Below are positions 1 through 7,576 of a DNA stretch of 27,716 bases, piece after piece; position 1 is the stretch's first letter, and each line of letters opens with the position of its first letter. Below the pieces are notes generated by a model. The model was given only the letters and a program-made list of their open reading frames with translations, made no database searches and was not told the DNA's origin. This stretch comes from an uncultured Oscillospiraceae bacterium. GTDB taxonomy: Bacteria > Bacillota > Clostridia > Oscillospirales > Ruminococcaceae. The DNA is taken from NCBI GenBank assembly GCA_934454435.1, contig CAKSGA010000017.1, positions 1 to 27,716 of the forward strand, in the 5' to 3' direction. The position numbers and the translations under genes are program-made.

Positions 1-294
1 CGGCTATGCGGTATCTCACAACAGGCGGCGGGCTACAGGTTCGGGGAACTCTCGCAGCTCCGGCGCCGGCAGGAAAATATACTGCGCTCCGGGCTGGGGT
101 CATTGCCGGTGCTTTCAACGGACGAAATCCCGGTCTGCTCCTGCCCGCAGAGCGTTTTCCTCAGCCGGGATATCGACAGGGAACTTTTCATGCGGTTCTC
201 GCCGTTCATCAGCAGCTACATCAGCCACCGCAGCGCTCATGACGGCTATGAGCGTTATCTTAAAGAAGTACGCCGGGAACCTATGGCGATATAA
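1..294 (+). CDS. C-terminal fragment of an unidentified protein
   Basis: An open frame runs in from the window edge (frame 1, no start visible) and ends with TAA at 292-294, leaving 97 residues. I do not recognise the family with confidence. Near its beginning it reads ISQQAAGYRFGEL, which resembles the 'surviving helix' region at the end of ImmA/IrrE-type metallopeptidases, but the HEXXH part would lie outside the window, so this is only a guess. The fragment has two close cysteines (VCSC) and a basic C-terminal tail, and no membrane segment. It converges on the minus-strand PFK gene and shares a terminator with it, which supports its being a real gene end. The frame overlapping it at 6-242 is a shadow. 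Confidence 0.5.
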   Translation, partial: RLCGISQQAAGYRFGELSQLRRRQENILRSGLGSLPVLSTDEIPVCSCPQSVFLSRDIDRELFMRFSPFISSYISHRSAHDGYERYLKEVRREPMAI

Positions 295-297
295 AAA

Positions 298-330
298 ACA
301 GGCTGCCGAAAAGACAGCCTGTCTGTTTTA
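298..330. terminator. Bidirectional rho-independent terminator
   Basis: A perfect 8-bp stem (ACAGGCTG at 298-305 with CAGCCTGT at 315-322) encloses a 9-nt loop. It is flanked by an A-run on the left (293-297) and a T-rich stretch on the right (324-330), so it can stop transcription from both sides. It sits between the convergent gene ends at 294 and 328. Confidence 0.85.
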
Positions 331-1539
331 TTGGTCAAGCCTGAAATGCACCGGAATGCCGTTGCGATACTCCAGCTGAGGTTCGCCCTGGATAAGCGGC
401 AGGAAATAGTTCAGTGCGTCCACCGTGACATTGTTCCCGGCTTCGTTTATCCACTCCCTCGGGAACTTCTTTTCCTGGTTCGCTACGTTTTTTATATCAG
501 CGGTGACTATCTCCACACGGTATGGATTGTTGCTTATCCTGCGGAACGCCATCATCACGCCGCTGCTTCCGTACTCCAGTGCGGACTTCACCGCTTCCCT
601 GCCGATACGCTCCGCTTCGGTCAGGTCGGTAAGCGAAGCTATGTGGGAGCTGCAGCGCTGCATTACGTTGAGTTCTACCGAACGTACCTTGCACCCGATG
701 TGCTCCTTGGTGTACTCCTCCAGCCACTTGCCTATGCCTGACAGGTACTTGTGACCGAATGCGTCCACCGCCTCGGAGGAATGGAACCCGTCCCCGGGAG
801 TGATACCCTCGGACACCGCAACTATCACCGCCTTATACCGCAGCTGAGCCTGCTTGACGTCCTCAAGGTACTTCTCCGGCGAGAACTCCCCCTCGGGAAG
901 ATATATCATGTGCGGTGCGGGCTCGCCGTTCGCACGGAGCACGCAGGAACTCGCAGCAAGCCAGCCTGCATCACGTCCCATTATCTCAACGATGGTCACG
1001 GACGGAATGGAATACACACGGCTGTCACGGATTATTTCCTGTAGGGTCGCCGCAACGTACTTCGCCGCTGAGCCGAAGCCCGGCGTGTGGTCCGTTTCGG
1101 TCACATCGTTGTCTATCGTCTTGGGAACCCCGACGACCTTTATGCGAATGTCCTTTTCTGCAAAGTAGCTGTGCAACTTCATTACCGTGTCCATGGAGTC
1201 GTTGCCGCCGATGTAGAAAAACGCACGTATATTGTGACGGTTGAACACCTCGGTTATGCGGAGGTAATCCGTTTCGTCCTCATGCCAGTCCCTGAGCTTG
1301 AAACGGCAGGAGCCGAGTATCGTGGAAGGCGTGGTCATGAGAAGCTGCTTGTCATGGTCGTCCATCAGAATGCTGCGGAGGTTCAGCAGGCGGTCGCCCA
1401 GAATTCCCTCGATACCGTTTTCTGCGCCGAATATCTCGTCTACCTCGCTGTTCTGCTCTGCGCCGTTGAATACGCCTGTAAGGCTCGCATTGATAGCTGC
1501 TGTTGGTCCGCCGGACTGTGCTACTGCAACATTGAACAT
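328..1539 (-). CDS. 6-phosphofructokinase, PPi-type signature
   Basis: A 403-residue protein of the PFK family, which phosphorylates fructose 6-phosphate to fructose 1,6-bisphosphate in the cytoplasm. The N-terminal loop reads SGGPTAAIN (residues 9-17), then GGNDS (111-115), PKTIDND (139-145) and MGRDAGWLA (187-195). In this family the residues equivalent to E. coli 104 and 124 mark the phosphoryl donor: here they are Asp (D114) and Lys (in PKTID), the pairing known from pyrophosphate-dependent enzymes, which makes the reaction reversible. That donor assignment is inferred from family knowledge. The residue equivalent to E. coli Asp103 is Asn. The length fits the roughly 400-residue PPi-PFK group. 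An AGGAGGA site precedes the ATG at 1539, and a promoter lies at 1584-1612, so it is probably transcribed separately from the second PFK gene upstream. Confidence 0.93.
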   Translation of the reverse strand: MFNVAVAQSGGPTAAINASLTGVFNGAEQNSEVDEIFGAENGIEGILGDRLLNLRSILMDDHDKQLLMTTPSTILGSCRFKLRDWHEDETDYLRITEVFNRHNIRAFFYIGGNDSMDTVMKLHSYFAEKDIRIKVVGVPKTIDNDVTETDHTPGFGSAAKYVAATLQEIIRDSRVYSIPSVTIVEIMGRDAGWLAASSCVLRANGEPAPHMIYLPEGEFSPEKYLEDVKQAQLRYKAVIVAVSEGITPGDGFHSSEAVDAFGHKYLSGIGKWLEEYTKEHIGCKVRSVELNVMQRCSSHIASLTDLTEAERIGREAVKSALEYGSSGVMMAFRRISNNPYRVEIVTADIKNVANQEKKFPREWINEAGNNVTVDALNYFLPLIQGEPQLEYRNGIPVHFRLDQ

Positions 1540-1583
1540 TCTTTTGTCCTCCTGAATTATCTGTATGGGTAAATCATGCTATA

Positions 1584-1612
1584 ATTTTAGCATATTGTTA
1601 TATAAATTTCAA
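1584..1612 (-). promoter_or_regulatory. Sigma-A-type promoter of the PPi-type PFK gene
   Basis: On the minus strand TTGAAA (1612-1607) is followed by a 17-bp spacer and TAAAAT (1589-1584), giving a start near 1577 and a leader of about 38 nt. It lies just past the terminator of the upstream PFK gene, which separates the two transcripts. Confidence 0.75.
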
Positions 1613-1626
1613 TAGCCGTTATACAC

Positions 1627-1656
1627 AAAAAAGGACAGAAATACTCTGTCCTTTTA
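1627..1656 (-). terminator. Terminator downstream of the tandem repeats and ATP-type PFK gene
   Basis: An 11-bp perfect stem (AAAAGGACAGA at 1629-1639 with TCTGTCCTTTT at 1645-1655) has a 5-nt loop. The minus strand continues into a T-run (1633-1627). The PFK gene ending at 2079 would be transcribed through the repeat array before reaching this point. Confidence 0.8.
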
Positions 1657-1728
1657 GAATATGTGTTAATTAGCGGGTTCTATTCATTTACAGGGGTAAC
1701 TTACAATGCTGCTATACCCTTTATATCG

Positions 1729-2079
1729 CCTTCGTGTGAAAACGCCATAATTGCAAAGTTCCTACAGCCGTATACGTGGCGAGGTACTCGCCCTATTTTG
1801 TGAACTTACCAAAATGGCTCTCGCCTTCGTGTGAAAACACCATAAGTGCAACGCACCTACAGCCGTATACGTGGCGAGGTACTCGCCCTATTTTGTAAAC
1901 GAATAAGAATGTGTCTTACCTTCGTGTGAAAACACAATACCTGCCATGCGCCTACAGCCGTATACGTGGCGAGGTACTCGCCCTATTTTGTAAACGAATA
2001 AGAATGTGTCTTACCTTCGTGTGAAAACGCAATACCTACCATGCGCCTACAGCCGTATACGTGGCGAGGTACTCGCCCC
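1729..2079. repeat. Tandem array, 95-bp period, three full copies and one partial
   Basis: Units begin at 1729, 1824, 1919 and 2014; the first three are each exactly 95 bp and the last is cut after about 66 bp where it meets the PFK stop codon. Each unit has a fixed 14-bp block (CTTCGTGTGAAAAC), a more variable stretch of about 20 bp, and a fixed block of about 40 bp holding the 8-bp palindrome CGTATACG and a 6-bp hairpin GGCGAG-GTA-CTCGCC. Units 2, 3 and 4 are nearly identical and unit 1 is the most diverged, which suggests recent expansion from the PFK side. The period is not a multiple of three, so the array is non-coding. It fills most of the 539-bp gap between the two PFK genes and lies inside the predicted 3' UTR of the upstream one. 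The period is too long and the inter-block sequence too conserved for CRISPR. Confidence 0.9.
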
Positions 2080-3164
2080 TAGTCGCCGAAGGAGATGCCG
2101 ATGTCTTTGGCGGTCTTGACCATTTTGCAGTCTACCGGGACGAACTTTGTTTTCATTGCAACGTCACCGAGGGGATTTTCGGTGATTTTGCCGTCAACCA
2201 TTGCAACGGTGTAGCCGAACTTTTTGTCCCTGAGGAGCTGCGCTGCGTGGGCGCCGAACTGAGTTGCAAGTATCCTGTCATAAGCGGACGGGCTGCCGCC
2301 TCTCAGCATATGACCCGGAACTACCGTTCTCGTTTCAAGCCCGGTCATGCTCTCAATCTGCTTTGCGATACGAGCGGTAGCGGTAGTGTAGCCCGCCTCC
2401 GTACGCAGCCGGGTGCGCTCTTTCTTCTTCATCTTCGCTTCCTCAACGTCAAAGCACCCCTCTGCCACGGCGAGGATAGAGAAGTTCTTTCCGGCGTCCG
2501 CACGGCGCTGGCATGCCTGCGCCACCTTGTTGATATCGTACGGGATCTCCGGCAGGAGTATGATGTCGGCACCGCCGGCAAGACCGCTGTAGAGGGTCAG
2601 CCAGCCTGCCTTGTTGCCCATTATCTCAATGACCATTACACGGCTGTGGGAATTCGCCGTGGTGTGTATGCGGTCGATGACCTCAGTTCCGATATCCACC
2701 GCAGAATGGAACCCGAATGTAACGTCAGTGCCGAATATGTCGTTGTCGATGGTCTTGGGAAGCCCGATGACGTTCAGACCCTCTTCCGAAAGCATGTTGG
2801 CGGTCTTGTGGGTGCCGTTGCCGCCCAGTGTGAACAGGCAGTCCAGCTTGAGATCCTTGTAGGTGTCCTTCATCTCCTTGACCTTGTCCACCTTGTCGTC
2901 CTCGATGATCTGCATCATCTTGAACGGCGTGCGCTTGGTGCCGAGTATCGTGCCGCCCTGGGTAAGTATGCCTGAAAAATCAGACGGCTGCATGCTCTTG
3001 TAAACACCGTGGATAAGCCCGTGATAGCCGTCATGTATGCCGACTATTTCGACCTTGTCCTCGCCGAATGTTTCATAGATCGCCTTTGCAGCGCCCCTTA
3101 TCGTGGCGTTAAGTCCAGGGCAGTCGCCGCCGCTGGTGAGCATGCCTACTCTAAGTTTTCCCAT
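2079..3164 (-). CDS. pfkA: 6-phosphofructokinase, ATP-type glycine signature
   Basis: A 361-residue PFK-family enzyme for fructose 6-phosphate phosphorylation in glycolysis. Motifs in order: TSGGDCPGLNA (residues 10-20), GGNGT (114-118), PKTIDND (136-142), MGNKAGWL (182-189) and the PGHMLRGG loop near residue 290. The position equivalent to E. coli 104 is Gly, as in ATP users, while the 124-equivalent is Lys, as in PPi users; known G/K enzymes have been ATP-dependent, so ATP is my inferred donor. The residue equivalent to E. coli Asp103, a Mg-binding residue, is Asn. An AGGAGG site sits before the ATG at 3164. The gene follows the helicase loader by 54 bp with no clear promoter between, so it may share the dnaD transcript. 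Its TAG abuts the 95-bp tandem repeats. It is only distantly similar to the neighbouring PFK, so this is not a recent duplication. Confidence 0.94.
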   Translation of the reverse strand: MGKLRVGMLTSGGDCPGLNATIRGAAKAIYETFGEDKVEIVGIHDGYHGLIHGVYKSMQPSDFSGILTQGGTILGTKRTPFKMMQIIEDDKVDKVKEMKDTYKDLKLDCLFTLGGNGTHKTANMLSEEGLNVIGLPKTIDNDIFGTDVTFGFHSAVDIGTEVIDRIHTTANSHSRVMVIEIMGNKAGWLTLYSGLAGGADIILLPEIPYDINKVAQACQRRADAGKNFSILAVAEGCFDVEEAKMKKKERTRLRTEAGYTTATARIAKQIESMTGLETRTVVPGHMLRGGSPSAYDRILATQFGAHAAQLLRDKKFGYTVAMVDGKITENPLGDVAMKTKFVPVDCKMVKTAKDIGISFGD

Positions 3165-3190
3165 ATCGTTGTCCTCCTGCTTTTATTTCT

Positions 3191-3206
3191 CCGGAAATAT
3201 TTCCGG
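3191..3206. promoter_or_regulatory. Perfect 16-bp palindrome in the loader-PFK gap
   Basis: CCGGAAATATTTCCGG is a perfect inverted repeat with no spacer, placed 27 bp upstream of the PFK start. It has no T-run on either side, so it is not a normal terminator. It could be a dimeric-repressor operator or an RNA hairpin just ahead of the ribosome site; the sequence alone does not decide. Confidence 0.45.
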
Positions 3207-3218
3207 CAAGTTGCTGTT

Positions 3219-4196
3219 TCAGTTCTTGGTTTTGAGCCTTCTGCGAATGTCACTGCCGTAAAACGGCATCAGATGAAAGCTGAGAAGCCTGGAACATATC
3301 TTGTCCTGGTAATGCTTGCTGAGCTCCTGCGGAGGGTAATTAGTGCTGACTATCATCGGCAGGCTGCGGCTTATGCGGCTGTTTATCATCTCATAAAGCA
3401 AGGACGCATACAGCGGCTTGTCCATCTCGGCGCCAAGGTCGTCAAGTATCAGCAGGTCGCAGCCGGTCAGCGCCGACATCGTGTCGTTGTCAGACTTCCC
3501 GAAATACTCCCGCTCCAGTATCCTCAGAAGCTCCGGCGAGGAGCCGTATATGACGCTGTTCCCCTTGTCCATGACCTTTGCCGCTATCGCAAGGGAAAGG
3601 TGAGTCTTTCCGAGCCCGGTCGCCCCGCTCATCAGAATTCCGCCGCTCTCCGTCGTGAAGCTGTCCGCATAGCTGCGGCAGTACATCAGGTTGCGCTCCA
3701 TAATGACACGCTCCGACACGTGCAGGTCGGGATTGATGAGGTCAGGGTAATAGTCCAGCCGGAAGCTGTCAAACGATGAAAGCTCCAGCGGGGAATTCTC
3801 GTTGAGCTCCCTCGCAGCCTCCTCCAGCATCAGCCTGTGAAAGCAGCTGCACCACTTCCCGTTCACGGTCCCCTTATCATGACACACAGGGCATGTGTAT
3901 ATCGGCTCGAGATAGTCAGCAGGATAACCAGCCTTTGTGAGCAGCTCTGTCATGCACTTCTGGGTATCGCTGTTATCACGCTCCAGCCGGGCGACACCGT
4001 CTGAAACCTCGCCGCCCTGCATTATCAGCATTATGAGCTTATGCCCCGTTTCCGCAAGACGCTCTGACAGCTCACGGTACTCCGGCAGCTTTTCATCGAC
4101 CTCCTGGCGGCGCAGGTCGGCCAGAATTCTGTTGTCGCTGCGGCGCTTGTTCAGCCTGTCCATCGCAGCGTTGAAATAATGCTCGTTAAATCCCAT
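3219..4196 (-). CDS. dnaC: Replicative helicase loader, DnaI/DnaC-type AAA+ ATPase
   Basis: A 325-residue protein expected to load the DnaB helicase during replication initiation. The N-terminal 90 residues are helical and charged, as in helicase-interacting domains. A four-cysteine cluster follows (C102, C105, C116, C118), matching the zinc-binding linker of DnaI. The AAA+ domain has Walker A GATGLGKT (191-198), Walker B LLILDDLGAE (248-257), a sensor-like VSTNYPP stretch and a C-terminal arginine-rich tail. IstB of insertion elements has the same fold, but the zinc cluster and the adjacent dnaD gene favour the replication protein. The start has a GAAGGTGA site and lies 18 bp after dnaD. The gene corresponds functionally to B. 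subtilis dnaI; names vary between genomes. Confidence 0.9.
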   Translation of the reverse strand: MGFNEHYFNAAMDRLNKRRSDNRILADLRRQEVDEKLPEYRELSERLAETGHKLIMLIMQGGEVSDGVARLERDNSDTQKCMTELLTKAGYPADYLEPIYTCPVCHDKGTVNGKWCSCFHRLMLEEAARELNENSPLELSSFDSFRLDYYPDLINPDLHVSERVIMERNLMYCRSYADSFTTESGGILMSGATGLGKTHLSLAIAAKVMDKGNSVIYGSSPELLRILEREYFGKSDNDTMSALTGCDLLILDDLGAEMDKPLYASLLYEMINSRISRSLPMIVSTNYPPQELSKHYQDKICSRLLSFHLMPFYGSDIRRRLKTKN

Positions 4197-4214
4197 GCGT
4201 CACCTTCTCTGATC

Positions 4215-5216
4215 TCACTGATACTGCCGCCGCAGCTCGTCCATAACATCGTCCATGTCGATGGAGGAATTCCCGCTTTCCGTTTTCTTGGCGGATCTAC
4301 TGCGGTGCTCCTCGCTGGCACGTTTGGCGTCAGCAGTGTTGTATATTCCAGTGGTTTTCCAGTTTTCCAGTATCTTGTTTGTGTAGCTGAAGTTCAGCGA
4401 ACCGGTCTTGTCCAGCGTTATCTCGTACGCCAGTATCACCATTTCCTCGTCAAAGCCCCATTCTTCGGTCCACTTCTTGATGTAATTGAGCTGGTTCGGG
4501 GAGAATTTCGTTTTCATGTCCATCGCACGGCGCAGATTTTCCTCCACGCTGAAGCGCTTCTCCAGTTTCAGCAGGTGTGCGTCCGCCTCGGCAACGGTGC
4601 GTATATTCTCGTTGACCCAGTCCTGCGCCGTGGCGAGTATGTAGTTCGGGGTGGTCTTGCCCACCCGAAAGCAGTATTTGAGCAGCATCACTGCGACCTC
4701 TGCGGGAAGCCCGTAGAAGTCCGTGAGCTGCAGCACCATGCGGCTCTCAGCGGTCTTGAGGACCCGCCCGTAAAGCGCCTGGACCTCCCGGAACAGGAAA
4801 TCCACAGCACTGTCCGTATTTATGCGCTGCGCAATGTCCCGGGCCGTGTATATCGCCGCCCCGGAGTTCACGTCTGCGACCCTGCGCAGGCTGGATGGCT
4901 TCTGCTCCGGCTCCGGGTCCGTGACCTCGGGCAGATGCTCCTGAGCGGTGTCGTCCGTCGGTATCAGCTCGCCCTCGTCCATGCGTATGACCCCACGCTG
5001 AAACCAGAACATCGCAGCGTCCTCGAGCTCGCCGTCACGCTTAATCCCGAGGGCGCCCCGGAGCTGCTCCTCCGTGAAGCTCTCGCCGCCGTGGCGGAGA
5101 AGATACAGCAGCAGCTTCAGCGCTGCGCCGTCTGCAAGTTTTATATATTTATCGACAACGCCGCAGGGAACCGCAAAAACACTGCTCCACACCCCGGCGT
5201 CCAGAGAATACTTCAT
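4215..5216 (-). CDS. DnaD-domain replication initiation protein
   Basis: A 333-residue protein of the DnaD/DnaB(Firmicutes) family, which remodels the origin and helps recruit the helicase and loader. The first 75 residues look like a winged-helix domain (ALKLLLYLLRHGGESFTEEQL). After a linker rich in Pro and Glu come two DnaD C-terminal-type helical domains, at roughly 130-205 and 215-300. The second ends in the family's aromatic signature (NFSYTNKILENW, then TTGI). The tail is charged and probably disordered. It is the first gene of a likely operon with the loader and then the PFK gene, behind a promoter at 5292-5320. The start is ATG at 5216 with an AAGGTGAG ribosome site. Confidence 0.88.
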   Translation of the reverse strand: MKYSLDAGVWSSVFAVPCGVVDKYIKLADGAALKLLLYLLRHGGESFTEEQLRGALGIKRDGELEDAAMFWFQRGVIRMDEGELIPTDDTAQEHLPEVTDPEPEQKPSSLRRVADVNSGAAIYTARDIAQRINTDSAVDFLFREVQALYGRVLKTAESRMVLQLTDFYGLPAEVAVMLLKYCFRVGKTTPNYILATAQDWVNENIRTVAEADAHLLKLEKRFSVEENLRRAMDMKTKFSPNQLNYIKKWTEEWGFDEEMVILAYEITLDKTGSLNFSYTNKILENWKTTGIYNTADAKRASEEHRSRSAKKTESGNSSIDMDDVMDELRRQYQ

Positions 5217-5291
5217 CTGCTCACCTTTTTCAACCTACCCGCCGGACGTTGTGGAAAACTTTTCAGCCCGGCGCAAGTTTTTCTATCAAGT

Positions 5292-5320
5292 ATTATACCA
5301 TAAAAGTCCCGACATTGCAA
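5292..5320 (-). promoter_or_regulatory. Sigma-A-type promoter of the dnaD operon
   Basis: TTGCAA (5320-5315), a 17-bp spacer and TATAAT (5297-5292) on the minus strand predict a start near 5285 and a 5' UTR of about 69 nt before the DnaD gene. It lies directly after the stop of the YdcF-like gene, where no terminator is visible. Confidence 0.8.
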
Positions 5321-5331
5321 CAGATTTTTTG

Positions 5332-6099
5332 TTACCAGTGCATAAACTCGAAGAAAAGCGCCGCCAGCTCCCGTATCAGATAATTCGGGAACACCATCGC
5401 CCGGGTGGGTGCGGAATAATGTCCCACGGAAAGTCCCAGCCGCCGGGCGTTAAGCTCCGCACGGTACTGGTGGAAGTCGTTAGTGACCACCGCTATCCCG
5501 TCTGAAATATCAAGCTGCGTGAATATCCGGGCGGAATTCGTGAAATTCTCCTCCGTGGAGGTGGAGCGCTCCTCAGTGAAGATACGGCGTTCGTCAACGC
5601 CGTGCTCCAGCAGCCAGTTTTTCATGCAGATCGCCTCGGTGACGTCCTCGCCACGACCCTGGCCTCCGGTGACTATCACGGGAACTTCCGGGTTCCCGGT
5701 TATCAGTGGGAGCGCCGTGTTCAGGCGGTTTTCGAGCTCCCCGCCCGGGTCAGTTCCGTGGACCTGACACCCCAGTATCATCACGCACTTTATCTCCTGC
5801 AATGGCACGCTGGAATACTTCGCCATCATCACCCCATTGCAGGTGCAGATACCCAGGAACGCCGCAATGACGGCTCCCAGCGTCACCAGAGCAAATTTAC
5901 CGGCGGCAAACCTCCACGCCAGTTTCAGCAGTCTGCCGAGGGCTCCCGCAAAGACAGCGCAGAGCGCCACTAAAGCACTCAGCAGCACGCCGAGGAAAGT
6001 CCCGGCATTTATGAACCCGGGCAGGCATATCCACACGCAGAACCCCGCAGCAGCTGCAGCGACCACCCACTGCGCCGGGTGAATTTTCAGCTTTCCCAC
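5332..6099 (-). CDS. YdcF/SanA-like DUF218 membrane protein
   Basis: A 255-residue protein. The first 95 residues hold about three hydrophobic segments (roughly 12-30, 34-56 and 68-88). They are followed by a DUF218 domain with the typical ILGCQVHG stretch, an ENRLNTAL helix, VIVTGGQGRGED, a long helix with STSTEENFTNS and VVTNDFHQYRA near the end. The family (YdcF, SanA, ElyC) is linked to envelope functions, but its chemistry is poorly known, so I assign no substrate. The start is GTG at 6099 with GGAGG only four bases before it; the nearby upstream ATG is out of frame and closes quickly. A terminator copy lies at once upstream, so either a promoter inside the adjacent repeat element or leak-through from the oxidoreductase operon must drive it. 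Confidence 0.82.
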   Translation of the reverse strand: MGKLKIHPAQWVVAAAAAGFCVWICLPGFINAGTFLGVLLSALVALCAVFAGALGRLLKLAWRFAAGKFALVTLGAVIAAFLGICTCNGVMMAKYSSVPLQEIKCVMILGCQVHGTDPGGELENRLNTALPLITGNPEVPVIVTGGQGRGEDVTEAICMKNWLLEHGVDERRIFTEERSTSTEENFTNSARIFTQLDISDGIAVVTNDFHQYRAELNARRLGLSVGHYSAPTRAMVFPNYLIRELAALFFEFMHW

Positions 6100-6117
6100 T
6101 TTACCTCCATATCATAA

Positions 6118-6143
6118 AAAAGCCCGACTAATGCCGGGCTTTT
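6118..6143 (-). terminator. Terminator hairpin, left copy flanking repeat element A
   Basis: A perfect 9-bp stem (AAAAGCCCG at 6118-6126 with CGGGCTTTT at 6135-6143) has an 8-nt loop, and the minus strand continues into a T-run. It is nearly the same sequence as the hairpin at 6274-6296 on the other side of the intervening element. Confidence 0.8.
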
Positions 6144-6272
6144 AGCTTGTCAAAAAAGCATTTTCCCAGGCTGCCGAGAAAGGTGCAGATGCTAGGAACC
6201 CGCACTGCGACTAGGCTTTGTGCCTGTCGCAGTGCGGAGTGACGACGCAGATGTGCCTTTATCGACAGCCTG
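6144..6272. mobile_element. Non-coding hairpin element A, MITE-like
   Basis: This 129-bp stretch has no gene. Its left end (AGCTTGTCAAAAAAG, 6144-6158) is an imperfect inverted repeat of its right end (CTTTATCGACAGCCT, about 6257-6271). A second inverted pair, CAGGCTGCCGA (6167-6177) with TCGACAGCCTG (6262-6272), matches at 10 of 11 positions. The centre is a strong hairpin: a 12-bp perfect stem at 6200-6211/6226-6237 topped by AGGC/GCCT. The whole is bracketed by two copies of the AAGCCCG-ACTAATG-CGGGCTT terminator. The left end resembles that of element B near 24779. A non-autonomous element inserted in a terminator is my inference; a recombination product of duplicated terminators is the alternative. 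Confidence 0.5.
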
Positions 6273-6273
6273 A

Positions 6274-6296
6274 AAGCCCGACTAATGGCCGGGCTT
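6274..6296 (-). terminator. Terminator hairpin, right copy flanking repeat element A
   Basis: AAGCCCG (6274-6280) pairs with CGGGCTT (6290-6296). It lies 11 bp past the stop codon of the oxidoreductase gamma gene. Its minus-strand T-run is short (TTT, then CAGG), so it may be weaker than the left copy at 6118-6143. Confidence 0.65.
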
Positions 6297-6307
6297 AATA
6301 TTATTTA

Positions 6308-6834
6308 TTATAATGACATGCCTAATGCAAGCGCTTTCATGTTCGCTTCGATAAGGTCGGACTTTTTCGGGGGAATTATCTTCTCCAGGGTAGGTCTGAC
6401 CGCCTCGATGACAGCGATCCCGGTTTCCTTGAGCAGCTTTCCTACAAGAATGATGTTCGCCATTCCCGGCATGCCGTGCTCTGCGGCGAGCGCCGTGGAC
6501 GGTATGCAGAAGCTGCGGATATCGCTGCGGGTGCACTCCTTTGTGACAAGAGTGCTGTCGATTATTGCGATCCCGCCCGGCTTCACGCTGTTTATGAACT
6601 TGTCGTAGCTCGGACCGTTCATGGCGATGAGCACGTCCGGGTCGGTAACATACGGGGAGCCTATCGGCTCATCTCCCACGCATACGGCGCAATTCGCCGT
6701 ACCGCCACGCATTTCAGGCCCGTAGGACGGGAGCCATGACACCTGCTTGTCCTGGTTCATGCCGAGGTAGGCAAGCAGCTTCCCGGCAAAGAGTATCCCC
6801 TGACCGCCGAAGCCGGCGAGTATCGTTTCAGTCG

Positions 6835-6838
<4 letters not shown>
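6308..6838 (-). CDS. 2-oxoacid:ferredoxin oxidoreductase, gamma subunit
   Basis: A 176-residue subunit of the family that oxidatively decarboxylates 2-oxoacids to acyl-CoA while reducing ferredoxin. The gamma-domain signature is clear: [18 protein letters not shown] at the N-terminus, then [20 protein letters not shown] and a late [12 protein letters not shown] place the start at ATG 6838 because it is preceded by GGAGGG and overlaps the beta-subunit stop as ATGA; the frame upstream of it lies within beta and looks non-coding. It is the last gene of the operon, followed by terminator hairpins. The exact 2-oxoacid (branched-chain, 2-oxoglutarate or other) cannot be read from the sequence. Confidence 0.92.
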
Positions 6839-7575
<737 letters not shown>

Positions 7576-7576
7576 A

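Noticed and set aside
1729..2079. CRISPR array
   Set aside because: The period is 95 bp with about 55-60% of each unit conserved, only four units, and the stretches between conserved blocks are similar between units. CRISPR repeats would be about 23-40 bp with unrelated spacers.
2061..2975. Long plus-strand open frame of 304 codons
   Set aside because: It is antisense to the PFK gene, whose motifs are unmistakable on the minus strand, and begins inside the tandem repeat with no ribosome site.
3219..4196. IstB of an insertion sequence
   Set aside because: The Walker motifs fit IstB as well, but no istA transposase or inverted ends are near, and the protein has the zinc-cysteine set of DnaI and lies beside dnaD.
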